This document shows positions 45,164 to 53,971 of a stretch of DNA of 64,000 nucleotides, one piece after another. A program made the translations under genes and the position numbers. Origin of the DNA: Desulfobulbus sp. Tol-SR. GTDB lineage: Bacteria > Desulfobacterota > Desulfobulbia > Desulfobulbales > Desulfocapsaceae. How positions within the stretch are numbered: the stretch's first letter is position 1; each line of letters begins with the position of its first letter. The DNA lies in contig JROS01000006.1 of assembly GCA_000769715.1 (NCBI GenBank), forward strand, positions 33,911-97,910. The letters are read 5' to 3'. A model generated the notes under the pieces. That model saw only the letters and a program-made list of their open reading frames with translations, was not told the origin of the DNA and searched no databases.

Positions 45164-46384
45164 ATGCCGTTCAGAATGGCGGAGCAGGAAGGTGTTGCAA
45201 CTGTGAAGGTCATTGGTGTCGGCGGCGGTGGGGGCAACGCCATCAATACCATGGTGACCAATCGGCTCCAGGGGGTCGAATTCATCGTTGCCAATACGGA
45301 CAAGCAGGCCCTCAATCTGTCAAAAGCGGACATCTGTCTCCAGATCGGCCCCGGCATTACCAAGGGGTTGGGGGCGGGCGCCGACCCGGAGACCGGGGCC
45401 CAGGCCGCTCTGGAATCCCTGGAGGACCTGAAATCGGCCCTGAAGGGGAGCGACATGGTCTTTGTCACCGCCGGCCTCGGCGGCGGTACCGGTACCGGTG
45501 CCGCGCCGGTGGTGGCCCGGGCCAGCAAGGAACTTGGCGCCCTGACCGTGGCCGTGGTGACCAAACCCTTCAGCTTTGAAGGCCGTCACCGGGCCAGCAA
45601 TGCCGAGGTCGGCTGGAAGGAACTGCAGAAATATGCCGATACGATCATCACCGTTCCCAACGACCGTCTGCTGTCGCTGATGCAGAAAACCAGCAAACTC
45701 GCCGACATGTTGAGCATGGCGGACACGGTGCTGCTCCAGGCGGTGAAGGGGATCACCGACCTGATCAACATGCCGGGCCTGATCAATGCCGATTTTGCCG
45801 ATCTCCGCACGGTGATGCGGGAGGTGGGGCCGGCGGTGATGGGTTCCGGTCGGGCGGTGGGAGAGAACCGGGCCATCGAGGCGGCGAAACGGGCGATCGA
45901 CAATCAACTCCTCGAAGACGTCGGCATCGATGGCGCCCGGGGGTTGATCATCAACATCTCGGCCTCGGAGGAGAGTTTTACGCTCGCCGAGTTCATGGAG
46001 GCCTCGGCCCTGATCCAGGAAAAAGTCGACCAGGATGCCAAAATTGTGGTTGGCGCCCTTTATGACGATTCGCTGGAAGATGCCCTGCAGGTGACGGTCA
46101 TAGCCACCGGCATCGGTGATGTCCTCAAGAAGAAGGAGACGATCGCCCAGGTGGATGATCTGGTGAAGAAAAAGCAGATTCGCGAGCCGGATGTCCAGAC
46201 GACCGCGGTACCTGCCCAGGCCAATCGTCATCCCAGGGTCGCACCGCTTCCCGGTTCCAACTTCGATTCATTTGAAAACCTCGGGGTGTCCAATATCAAC
46301 GAGGGTGAAAGGGCGCGCAGGAACAACAATTGGAACGACGACTATCTGGAGACCCCGACCTATCTCCGGAAAAAGGCCAATTAA
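45164..46384 (+). CDS. ftsZ: Cell division GTPase FtsZ
   Basis: A 406-residue tubulin homologue. Motifs: IGVGGGGGNAINTM, the tubulin signature GLGGGTGTGAAPVVA, NADFADLRTVM (T7 loop with the catalytic Asp) and the C-terminal conserved peptide DYLETPTYLRKKAN that binds FtsA and other partners. A linker of about 50 residues joins the core to this peptide. A GGAGAGAG ribosome-binding site precedes the ATG. It closes the division cluster; the following radical SAM gene starts six bases after its stop. Confidence 0.98.
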   Translation: MPFRMAEQEGVATVKVIGVGGGGGNAINTMVTNRLQGVEFIVANTDKQALNLSKADICLQIGPGITKGLGAGADPETGAQAALESLEDLKSALKGSDMVFVTAGLGGGTGTGAAPVVARASKELGALTVAVVTKPFSFEGRHRASNAEVGWKELQKYADTIITVPNDRLLSLMQKTSKLADMLSMADTVLLQAVKGITDLINMPGLINADFADLRTVMREVGPAVMGSGRAVGENRAIEAAKRAIDNQLLEDVGIDGARGLIINISASEESFTLAEFMEASALIQEKVDQDAKIVVGALYDDSLEDALQVTVIATGIGDVLKKKETIAQVDDLVKKKQIREPDVQTTAVPAQANRHPRVAPLPGSNFDSFENLGVSNINEGERARRNNNWNDDYLETPTYLRKKAN

Positions 46385-46390
46385 GGCGGA

Positions 46391-48190
46391 GTGGCTGGAA
46401 TCGACAGACGGAAACCGGGAAAAGCCGGGATTAGTCCGCGTCAGGCGCTCCTCGACAGGGAACGGGGGGGATTCCTGAAGAAATGGACCGGTCGCCTGCC
46501 GGTGGCCTTGGTCTATCCGAACACCTACCAGGTTGGCATGTCGAGTCTCGGCTTCCAACTGGTGTACAGCCTGCTCAATGAGGAAGAGGCGGTCGTGTGC
46601 GAGCGCTTCTTCCTGCCATCCGCGGGGAAGTCTCTCCGCTCGATCGAGTCAGACAGGCCGCTCGGCCATTTTTCCCTCATCTTCATCTCCATCAGCTTCG
46701 AGCACGACTACCAGCACCTGGTGGCGATGCTCCTTGCCGCCGGGATCGAACCCTGGGCCGAAAAACGGGATCCGGTGATCTCGGCAGATTCCCCGTTGCT
46801 GGTCTGCGGCGGCGTGGTCGCCTTCATGAACCCCGAGCCTCTGGCGCCGTTTGTCGATCTGTTTGTGGTGGGCGAGGCCGAACCTGTCCTGCCGCAGTTG
46901 ATGCGAGCGTTGGCCGCCGGCCTCTCCGGCTCCGCCTCGCGCCGGGATCTGCTGCGGTCGATCAACCGTGACCTTTCCGGCTGCTACGCGCCCCTGCTGT
47001 ATTCTCCGCGATATGACGAGCGGGGTCGGTTCGCTGGATTCGACCGGCCGGCCGGGCTGCCGCCGCGGATCAGGAAGGCAAGTCTGTCGGCCTGCGCCGT
47101 TGCCGGGCATTCGCAGTTGCTGACTCCCGAGGCCGAGTTCGCCGACCTCTATCTGACTGAACTCGGGCGGGGCTGTTCGCGCGGCTGTCGGTTCTGTACC
47201 GCCGGATTCGTCTATCGGCCCCCCCGCCTGTGGGATGTGGCGGCGGTGATCAGGGGCCTCGAGGCCCGCGACGCCTCGGTCAGGCGCATCGGGCTGCTCG
47301 GCATGGAGATGGCCGATCCGGCCGCTCTCGACCAGATTGCCGACCATATCGGACTGAATGGCTGCGCCCTGTCTTTTTCCTCGCTGCGGGCCGACCGGAT
47401 CAGCCCGCCATTGCTGCAGCTGCTCGGCAGGAGCGGGCTGAAGAGCGTGGCCATCGCTCCGGACGGCAGTTCCGAGCGGCTGCGCCGGGTCATCAACAAG
47501 AACATCAGCGAAGACGATCTCCTCCAGGCCGCCGAACAGCTGGTGACGGCCGGCCTCTTCAAGTTGAAGATCTACCTGATGATCGGCCTGCCGACCGAAA
47601 CCGACGACGACCTGCGGGAGTTCCTGGCCCTCGTCGTCAGGATCAAGGAGCGGATCGACCCGATCGGCAGGTCCAGGGGCCGGTTGTGCGAGATTAGGAT
47701 CTCGGTCAACTGCTTTGCTCCCAAGCCCTGGACCCCGTTCCAGTACCATCCCTTCGGCCTGAGCGAGCCCCTGCCGCCCGGTGAGCATGGGGATGCCCGT
47801 CAGGTCGTCGCCGAACTCCGGCGCCGCCAGGAACTGCTCCGTGCCGGGATAACAGGGCTGGCCAATGTCCACCTCACCCATGACCGGCCGGAACAGGTTC
47901 TGTTCCAGGCGCTGCTGGCCAAGGGGGACCGCCGATTGGCCGCCGTCCTGCTGGACATGGTCACCAACCGGTCGCCATGGAAGAAGGCGATGGCGCGGCA
48001 GCAGCTGGAAGTCGAGCAATTCGTGATCTGCGGCCATGACGAGACGAGTGTCTTTCCCTGGGACATCCTCGATCATGGCATCGGCCGCGGCTATCTCTGG
48101 CGGGAATACCGGAAAGCCTTCGCCGAGAAGACCTCGCCGCCGTGCGATACCGCGATCTGTCGCCGTTGCGGGGTGTGTCATGGAATCTAG
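46391..48190 (+). CDS. B12-binding-domain radical SAM protein (TIGR03960-like)
   Basis: A 599-residue protein with a GTG start. The N-terminal 200 residues resemble the B12-binding-like domain of this family (VALVYPNTYQVGMSSLGFQ, ISISFEHDYQH, VCGGVVAFMNPEPLAPF). The radical SAM core follows with LTELGRGCSRGCRFCTAGFVYRP, whose CxxxCxxC binds the 4Fe-4S cluster. The protein ends in CRRCGVCHGI. The family is sometimes split into two proteins or joined to a DUF2344 domain; that domain is absent here. The substrate is not known. It is six bases after ftsZ and overlaps the next kinase gene by 11 bases. Confidence 0.88.
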   Translation: MAGIDRRKPGKAGISPRQALLDRERGGFLKKWTGRLPVALVYPNTYQVGMSSLGFQLVYSLLNEEEAVVCERFFLPSAGKSLRSIESDRPLGHFSLIFISISFEHDYQHLVAMLLAAGIEPWAEKRDPVISADSPLLVCGGVVAFMNPEPLAPFVDLFVVGEAEPVLPQLMRALAAGLSGSASRRDLLRSINRDLSGCYAPLLYSPRYDERGRFAGFDRPAGLPPRIRKASLSACAVAGHSQLLTPEAEFADLYLTELGRGCSRGCRFCTAGFVYRPPRLWDVAAVIRGLEARDASVRRIGLLGMEMADPAALDQIADHIGLNGCALSFSSLRADRISPPLLQLLGRSGLKSVAIAPDGSSERLRRVINKNISEDDLLQAAEQLVTAGLFKLKIYLMIGLPTETDDDLREFLALVVRIKERIDPIGRSRGRLCEIRISVNCFAPKPWTPFQYHPFGLSEPLPPGEHGDARQVVAELRRRQELLRAGITGLANVHLTHDRPEQVLFQALLAKGDRRLAAVLLDMVTNRSPWKKAMARQQLEVEQFVICGHDETSVFPWDILDHGIGRGYLWREYRKAFAEKTSPPCDTAICRRCGVCHGI

Positions 48191-49646
48191 GCAGGACCCG
48201 CAGGAGGTGTTTGATTCGATCCGCCGGCAGAAATTCGACACCGGCCTGCAGCCATTCAAGCTGGTCAAGTATTTTTCCTTTACCAGTCTCGGCGTTATCC
48301 TCGTCTTCACCCTTATCCTGTCGTGGATCATCTCGAACCATGCCCGCCGGGTCATGCTCGAGCAGAGCCAGGAGTACGTGCTGCTCCTCGCCGAAAACAT
48401 CAACCAGCAGGTCTTTCGCCGCTTTGTCCTCCCTGCCGTCGTGCGCTACGGCGGCATCGCCCTCAGTAACCCCGAGCAGTTCGAGAACCTCGACCGGATC
48501 GTCCGCGGTCTGATCCAGGGCCTGAAGATCGACTCCGTGACCATCTTTGATTCACGGGTCAATATCATCTCCTACTCGACCGTCCCCGAACTGGTCGGGG
48601 TGAAGGACAAGGGCGGGGTGGAATACGAGCAGGCCCTGAAGGGCAAGGCCAATTCGCGGTTCATCTACCGCGGCTCGGTGTTCAGCCTGCTGTCGGTGGC
48701 CCCGGCGGTCAGATGTCAGCTCAGGGCCTATATCCCCTTTCGCCAGGTGCGTGAAGACGGGGAGAGCGGCGAGGTCATCATGGGGGTCATCGAGATCGTC
48801 AAGGACCTGTCGAACAACTACGCCTCCATCATCGACCTGCAGAGCCGGATCATCCTGGTGTCGGCGGCCGTCATGGGGGTGTTGTTCCTGGTCCTGCGGA
48901 CGATCGTCTCCCGCGCCGGCCGGATCATGGAGAGCAAGGCCCTGGAGCGATTGCGGCTCGAGGAGAAACTCAACCAGACGGAGAGACTGGCGCATCTCGG
49001 AACGATGGTCGCCACCGTCTCCCACGAGATCAAGAGTCCGCTCGGCATCGTCCGCAGCACCGCCGAGATCCTCGAAAAAAGGATTCGGAAGGTGGCGCCG
49101 GGCAACGAACATCTGGCCAGGATCATCGTCGATGAAACGACGCGGCTGAACAACATCGTCGTCGAATTCCTGGATTTTGCCCGACCGCAGCAGATGAAGA
49201 TGGAGAGGGGACAGATCAACGCCATCATCGACAAGGTTCTGGCCTTTCTCGCCCCGATGTTCAGGGAGCAGCAGGTCAATGTGATCGCCGATCTGGCCCC
49301 CGACCTGCCGGAAACAGCGGTCGATGTCGATAAGGTGTATCGCGCCCTGCTCAATATCCTGCTCAATGCCACACAGGCCATGGAGCACGGCGGCACCCTC
49401 CAGATCAGCACCGGCAGCAGCGACGGCGGGCGCCGGATCGAGATCGTCATCGGCGATAGCGGTTGCGGCATGGATGAAGACAAGCTGACCCAGATCTTCA
49501 AACCGTTTTTTACCGACAAAAACAAGGGCACAGGCCTTGGTCTGGCGATCACCAAAAACATCATCGAGGGGCATCTGGGTGAAATCCTCGTCGCCAGTCG
49601 CCCGGGCGAAGGGACAACCTTCACGATCCGCCTGCCGGTGGCCTAG
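48180..49646 (+). CDS. Membrane-bound sensor histidine kinase (NtrB-like)
   Basis: A 488-residue kinase with two membrane helices (about 38-58 and 215-236) flanking an extracytoplasmic sensor domain of about 155 residues. After a short linker the H box is MVATVSHEIKSPLGIVRSTAEIL; the N box is ALLNILLNATQAM, G1 is IGDSGCGMDED, F FKPFFTDK and G2 KGTGLGLAITKNIIEGHLG split at the loop. There is no HAMP or PAS that I can define. The start ATG at 48180 lies within the end of the radical SAM gene and is in another frame. No response regulator is adjacent; its partner may be an NtrC-type regulator elsewhere. Confidence 0.93.
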   Translation: MESRQDPQEVFDSIRRQKFDTGLQPFKLVKYFSFTSLGVILVFTLILSWIISNHARRVMLEQSQEYVLLLAENINQQVFRRFVLPAVVRYGGIALSNPEQFENLDRIVRGLIQGLKIDSVTIFDSRVNIISYSTVPELVGVKDKGGVEYEQALKGKANSRFIYRGSVFSLLSVAPAVRCQLRAYIPFRQVREDGESGEVIMGVIEIVKDLSNNYASIIDLQSRIILVSAAVMGVLFLVLRTIVSRAGRIMESKALERLRLEEKLNQTERLAHLGTMVATVSHEIKSPLGIVRSTAEILEKRIRKVAPGNEHLARIIVDETTRLNNIVVEFLDFARPQQMKMERGQINAIIDKVLAFLAPMFREQQVNVIADLAPDLPETAVDVDKVYRALLNILLNATQAMEHGGTLQISTGSSDGGRRIEIVIGDSGCGMDEDKLTQIFKPFFTDKNKGTGLGLAITKNIIEGHLGEILVASRPGEGTTFTIRLPVA

Positions 49647-49699
49647 GGCCCGCCGCCATCGATGCCGATCCCGGCCGGCTGGGCCTTGTTTTTTCCGGT

Positions 49700-51415
49700 A
49701 TGGGCGGTTGTGGCGCCAGTCGTCGCCGGCCGGGAACAACGATCGTCAGCCGGATCAAGAGGGTGCTGCCGGAGGCCGACGTGACCCTCATCGATCAGGA
49801 TAATCTGATTTCCTATGGCGGTTGCGGCATTCCCTATTATGTGTCGGGCGATGTCTCCGACGAGCAGGAGCTGCGCTCCACCAGTTTTCACATGGTGCGG
49901 GATGCCTATTTCTTCACCCAGGCCAAGGGAGTCAGGACCATGACCTCCACCCGGGCCTTGGCGATCGACCGCCGGGAGAAGACCGTCGAGGTCGAGGATC
50001 TCGGGACCGGGGTCAGGAGTGCCATTCCCTATGACAACCTGATGCTCGCCACCGGCAGCCAGCCCTTTGTCCTCCCCATTCCCGGAAATGAAGCCGACGG
50101 CGTGTTCACCATCAGCGATCTTCACAAGGCGATCGAGATCAAGAAGAGAATCGCCCGGGGAATGGTGGGCAAGGCCGTGGTCATCGGCGGCGGTGCGATC
50201 GGGATCGAGATGGCCGAGGCGCTCACCGACCTGTGGGGCATCGAAACCGCCCTCGTCGAGTACATGGACCAGCTCCTGCCGAAGATCGTCGACTGGCCGA
50301 TGGCCTCCGCCCTCGCCAATCATCTGCGGCAGCACAATGTCGAGGTGTATCTCGGCGAGGCGGCGACCGAGATTGTCGTCGACAACGGCAAGGCCGTGGG
50401 GGTTCGGACCGGGAAGAGGACGATCGATGCCGATATGGTGATCATGGCGGTCGGGGTCCGGCCCCGGTCGCAGCTGGCTCGGGAGGCCGGCCTCAACGTG
50501 GCCGCGAACGGCGGGATCGTCGTCAACGACCGGATGCAGACCTCCGATCCGTCCATCTATGCGGCCGGCGACTGCGTCGAGATCCGTCACCTCGTCTCCG
50601 GCCGGGGCCTCTATGCCCCCTTGGGCAGTCTGGCCAACAAGGAGGGGCGGGTCGCCGCCGACAACATGGCCGGTATCCCCGCGGTCTTCAAGGGCGGGAT
50701 CGGCAGTTTCGTGATGAAGGCCTTCGAGATGTCGATCGGCGCCACCGGTCTCAGCCTTGAAATGGCCAGGGCGCAGGGATTCCAGGCGGAATCGTCGCTG
50801 ACCGCCTCCGCCGATCGGGCCCACTTCTTCCCCGGCAGCGAGATCATCTGCCTTGAGCTGGTGTTTGATCGCCGCACCCGGAAAGTGCTGGGATTCCAGG
50901 GGATCGGGCCGATGAACGATTCGCTTTCGGTACGGATCGATGCGGCGGCGGTGGCGATCACCGCCGGGGCGACGATCGATGACTTCGCCACGATCGAGAT
51001 GGCCTATGCCCCCCCCTTCTCGACCGCCATCGATGCGATCAACAGCGCCGCCTATGCGGCGGAAAATCTCTGTGACGGCCGGATGCGGCAGATCGACATC
51101 GAGTCGTTTCTGGCCTGGCTCGCCGATCCCGCAACCCAACCGGACTGGGTCGCCCTCGATGTCAGGCACCCAAAACAGGCACAGCCGAATATCGAGAAAT
51201 TCGGGGCGGAAAGGTGGCTGTCGCTCCCCTATGACAAGGTCCGCAGCGGCTATCAGGTGCTGCCGTCGGACAAGATGATGATCATCGTCTGCAATGCCGG
51301 TTCCCGCTCCTATGAAAGCCAGATCGCCCTCGATGCCGTGGGCCTGCGCAACACGCTGGTCTTGCCCGGCGGGTATAACATGATCAAGCGGATCGACGCC
51401 GATATCCTGGTCTGA
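49700..51415 (+). CDS. FAD-dependent CoA-disulfide/persulfide reductase with C-terminal rhodanese domain
   Basis: A flavin disulfide reductase of the CoADR/NADH persulfide reductase type, about 571 residues. The redox cysteine lies in ISYGGCGIPYYVSGDV; the NAD(P)H loop is VVIGGGAIGIEMAEAL; the second FAD motif is SIYAAGDCVE; the C-terminal rhodanese domain (about 465-570) has its sulfur-carrying Cys in IVCNAGSRSYE. Relatives reduce CoA disulfide, CoA persulfide or polysulfide with NADH, fitting a sulfur-metabolising host. The N-terminus is odd: the only ATG gives MGGCGASRRRPG, which lacks the first beta strand, and four or so extra residues precede SRIKRVLPEADVTLID. A start upstream at a rare codon or a local frameshift is possible. 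Confidence 0.85.
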   Translation: MGGCGASRRRPGTTIVSRIKRVLPEADVTLIDQDNLISYGGCGIPYYVSGDVSDEQELRSTSFHMVRDAYFFTQAKGVRTMTSTRALAIDRREKTVEVEDLGTGVRSAIPYDNLMLATGSQPFVLPIPGNEADGVFTISDLHKAIEIKKRIARGMVGKAVVIGGGAIGIEMAEALTDLWGIETALVEYMDQLLPKIVDWPMASALANHLRQHNVEVYLGEAATEIVVDNGKAVGVRTGKRTIDADMVIMAVGVRPRSQLAREAGLNVAANGGIVVNDRMQTSDPSIYAAGDCVEIRHLVSGRGLYAPLGSLANKEGRVAADNMAGIPAVFKGGIGSFVMKAFEMSIGATGLSLEMARAQGFQAESSLTASADRAHFFPGSEIICLELVFDRRTRKVLGFQGIGPMNDSLSVRIDAAAVAITAGATIDDFATIEMAYAPPFSTAIDAINSAAYAAENLCDGRMRQIDIESFLAWLADPATQPDWVALDVRHPKQAQPNIEKFGAERWLSLPYDKVRSGYQVLPSDKMMIIVCNAGSRSYESQIALDAVGLRNTLVLPGGYNMIKRIDADILV

Positions 51416-51541
51416 TCCGATCGATCCGGTCACCCCTCCATCCCAGGTCGTGTCGATCCTCCTCTCCGCATCGCCGGTCGCGTCGAGTCTGGCGAGGCGG
51501 GGAAGGGGGGGGCGTTGAACCGCATCGTCACCGCCCTCAAA

Positions 51542-52357
51542 TCACAGTGCTTGACCTCGGGAAACCGCCTGCCTGATATGGTCTTCGATGCGGTCGAAAT
51601 GGCGGCCGACGTCTTCCGGTCGATGGGCATCCGATCCGGCGACAAGGGGGATGCCCAGGTTGATCGCCTTGTGCAGGATCGTCGATGAAGGGAAGGGCTC
51701 GCCGCGGATCGGCAGGCCGGAGGTATTGATTTCGAGGCACATCCTGCTGTCCTTCACCAGGGCCAGTAATCTGCCGATCTGCTCCAGATGGTCCGGCGTC
51801 CAGGTCAGCTCGGGGAGATAGCGCAGGGCGGCGTCGAGATGGCAGAGCACATCCGCCGGCAGCAGGGTTACGGCGTCGATGAGAGCGTCGAGGTATCGGG
51901 TCAGCAGCGTTTCGGCCCCGAACTCCCGGGCCCGCTGAATATTCCCGTCCTTGCGGCTGAGCAGGTTGAGATGCTGCTCGGTGGCGGCCAGGCGGGCATA
52001 GTGGAAGGACAGCCCGATCCGGTCCCACGGTCTTCGGGCCAGCCTGTCGCGGAGTCGCTCGACGTGTTCCGGGTTATACCCTGCCTCGACGCCCAGCCCG
52101 ATATCGATCCGTCCCCGATAGATCCGCTGCAGTCGTTCGCCCTCCGAGAAATACGCATCGAAATCGCTCTCGGTCAGCCAGGTCGCCTCCATGTAGCTGA
52201 CACCATCCTCCATGTGCTCGAGAAAAACGATCTTTCTCAGGCCTTTGGTGATGGCGGAGCGGACGTAATCTTCCATTTCGCCGCTGGCGTGATGGCAGAA
52301 CCGGGTATGGATGTGTCCGTCGCAGGAAATGTCGATGGTGGGCGCGGGAACGGGCAT
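51542..52357 (-). CDS. PHP-domain phosphoesterase, histidinol-phosphatase-like
   Basis: A 271-residue PHP (polymerase and histidinol phosphatase) protein. Metal ligands are in DGHIHTRFCHHA, VFLEHMED, LGVEAGYNPEH, SFHYARLA, VLCHLDAALR and AGSDAHRPEDVG, in the usual order of HisK/HisJ. It may dephosphorylate histidinol phosphate, but other PHP phosphoesterases look alike and no his gene is nearby. The ATG at 52357 (MPVPAPTIDISCDGH) is preferred; the frame continues far upstream through a different gene. A small gene of unknown function lies 65 bases upstream on the same strand. Confidence 0.88.
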   Translation of the reverse strand: MPVPAPTIDISCDGHIHTRFCHHASGEMEDYVRSAITKGLRKIVFLEHMEDGVSYMEATWLTESDFDAYFSEGERLQRIYRGRIDIGLGVEAGYNPEHVERLRDRLARRPWDRIGLSFHYARLAATEQHLNLLSRKDGNIQRAREFGAETLLTRYLDALIDAVTLLPADVLCHLDAALRYLPELTWTPDHLEQIGRLLALVKDSRMCLEINTSGLPIRGEPFPSSTILHKAINLGIPLVAGSDAHRPEDVGRHFDRIEDHIRQAVSRGQAL

Positions 52358-52422
52358 GGTCCCTTCACCGGGGGAAACGCGGGGTATTCGGGGGGAGGCG
52401 GGTTTGGGAGAGCGGTCGCCGG

Positions 52423-52617
52423 TCAGGCATTTCCTTTCGGAAAGAAATGCACGACGCCGTCGATCGCCGAGGTATCGCAGATATGTCCCATTTCCAGCCC
52501 CAGGTCGATATAGTCTTCGAGGCCATCCACCTTCAGGGAGAGAACCGGACCATCGGGGAGATGGTAATACAGGGTGCTGACGGCGGAAAGATCGATCGGG
52601 GAAACGAACAGCTTCAT
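52423..52617 (-). CDS. Small protein upstream of the PHP gene, unknown
   Basis: A 64-residue frame starting MKLFVSPIDLSAVSTLYYHL with AAGGAT ten bases before the ATG. The pattern of alternating hydrophobic residues (VLSLKVDGLEDYIDL, GVVHFFPKG) looks like a small alpha/beta protein of the kind often paired with a metabolic gene. It is read in the same direction as the PHP gene and probably heads its transcript. I recognise no family with confidence. Confidence 0.5.
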   Translation of the reverse strand: MKLFVSPIDLSAVSTLYYHLPDGPVLSLKVDGLEDYIDLGLEMGHICDTSAIDGVVHFFPKGNA

Positions 52618-52784
52618 TCAGGATATCCTTTTCAACAACAATGCAGGGGAATTTGAACGGACTTCGGACAACAACAGGAAACACGACATATACGGCGTTT
52701 TCCGGAAAACTGCAAGGATTAACAGATTCCCCGCGATACTTCCTCCTGCCTTTCCGGGCGATGCCGCACCGTTCCCGATTGAGT

Positions 52785-52813
52785 TTGACACGCCGGCCGG
52801 CCATGTTTATTAT
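52785..52813 (+). promoter_or_regulatory. Sigma70 promoter for the YkgJ-family gene
   Basis: A perfect TTGACA (52785-52790), a 17-base spacer and TATTAT (52808-52813). Transcription would start near 52820, leaving about 60 bases of leader to the ATG at 52883. This also argues that the frame open upstream of 52883 is not translated. Confidence 0.65.
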
Positions 52814-52882
52814 ACGGGATTCGCGATGTACCACAAACTTCCGCCTCGGGCGGTCTGCAATCATAATCGACAAGGTGAAGGA

Positions 52883-53821
52883 ATGAGTCAAGACGATTTG
52901 AATATCAAGGGAAAGCCTCTCTTCGGCAAGGACAACAACCCCTCCAATATCCTCCCCCAGAAACTGACCCTCAAGAGCAGAATCAAGTTTCGCTGCCATC
53001 CCGGGGTCCGTTGCTTTACCGCCTGCTGCGGCGGGATTAAGATCATTCTGACTCCGTACGACATTCTCCAGCTCACCAGGCGCCTGAATATCCCCGCCCA
53101 TGAATTCCTGCAGCAGTACACCCTGCCGACCTATCTTGAAAAAACCGATATGCCGGGAGTGATGATCAAACTGCGCGAGGAGGACAACAAGTGCCCCTTC
53201 GTCACCCCGCAGGGCTGCACGGTCTATACCGATCGGCCTACGGCCTGCCGTTACTATCCGGTCGGCATGGCCGATTTCCATGAAGGCGGCACCCGGGACG
53301 AGAAGGGTGAGGAACTGCCCAGCGCCGAGGATAAATTCTTCTTCGTCGTCAAGGAGGACCACTGCAAGGGTTTCGAAGAGGACAAGGAGTGGACCATCGA
53401 GGAATGGCGGAAGGACCAGGGGGTCGACGTCCGTGACGAGATGAACAAGGAATGGCTGCGGCTGGTCATGCGGCGCAAATCATTCGGCCTGCAGGCCACT
53501 CTCTCCGAGCAGGCGAAGCGGATGTTCTTCATGGCCTCCACCGATCTCGCCCATTTCCGCCGTTTCATCTTCGAGAGTTCCTTCCTCGACACCTATGTGC
53601 TCGATGAGGAAACCATCGACAGGATCAAAAACGACGACGTCGAGCTGATGCTGTTCTCGTTCAGGTACCTGGCGTCCACCCTGTTCGGGGTGCAGAATCT
53701 GAAAATCAGGGAAGAGAAGATCCGGGCGAAGGTCGAGGAGATCAAGAAGCGGCAGGACGAGTCGGTGCTGCAGTCGGTCCGGGAGTACGAGGAGATGAAG
53801 GCCGAGCGGGAAAGGCAATAA
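52883..53821 (+). CDS. YkgJ-family cysteine-cluster protein
   Basis: A 312-residue protein with a Zn/Fe-chelating cysteine cluster of the YkgJ type: FRCHPGVRCFTACCGG, later NKCPFVTPQGCTVYTDRPTAC split over the ligand region, then RYYPVG. About eight cysteines are arranged as in the family. The C-terminal third (from about 245) is charged and helical, probably a coiled coil (LKIREEKIRAKVEEIKKR). Function is unknown. The ATG at 52883 follows a promoter 70 bases upstream, and a strong terminator follows the stop, so it is a single-gene transcript. Confidence 0.88.
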   Translation: MSQDDLNIKGKPLFGKDNNPSNILPQKLTLKSRIKFRCHPGVRCFTACCGGIKIILTPYDILQLTRRLNIPAHEFLQQYTLPTYLEKTDMPGVMIKLREEDNKCPFVTPQGCTVYTDRPTACRYYPVGMADFHEGGTRDEKGEELPSAEDKFFFVVKEDHCKGFEEDKEWTIEEWRKDQGVDVRDEMNKEWLRLVMRRKSFGLQATLSEQAKRMFFMASTDLAHFRRFIFESSFLDTYVLDEETIDRIKNDDVELMLFSFRYLASTLFGVQNLKIREEKIRAKVEEIKKRQDESVLQSVREYEEMKAERERQ

Positions 53822-53898
53822 GGCGCCGGTCGGTACAACGGTCAAGGAAACCATCGGCGCCGCAGTTGTGGCGCCGGCTGGTAATTTGCAAATGAATA

Positions 53899-53932
53899 GG
53901 GGTTCCGGTCTTCTGACCGGAACCCCTTTTTT
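53899..53932 (+). terminator. Intrinsic terminator after the YkgJ-family gene
   Basis: A 12-base perfect stem, GGGGTTCCGGTC (53899-53910) and GACCGGAACCCC (53915-53926), with a TTCT loop and a run of six T (53927-53932). This is the clearest rho-independent terminator in the window. Confidence 0.95.
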
Positions 53933-53940
53933 CATGCCTG

Positions 53941-53960
53941 CCCCCGCCTTGCGGCGGGGG
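53941..53960 (-). terminator. GC hairpin after por (candidate terminator)
   Basis: On the minus strand CCCCCGCC-GCAA-GGCGGGGG forms an eight-base stem with a GNRA-type loop, starting 12 bases after the por stop at 53972. No T-run follows directly, so it may terminate weakly or protect the 3' end of por mRNA. Confidence 0.5.
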
Positions 53961-53971
53961 AGTCTGGCGAA

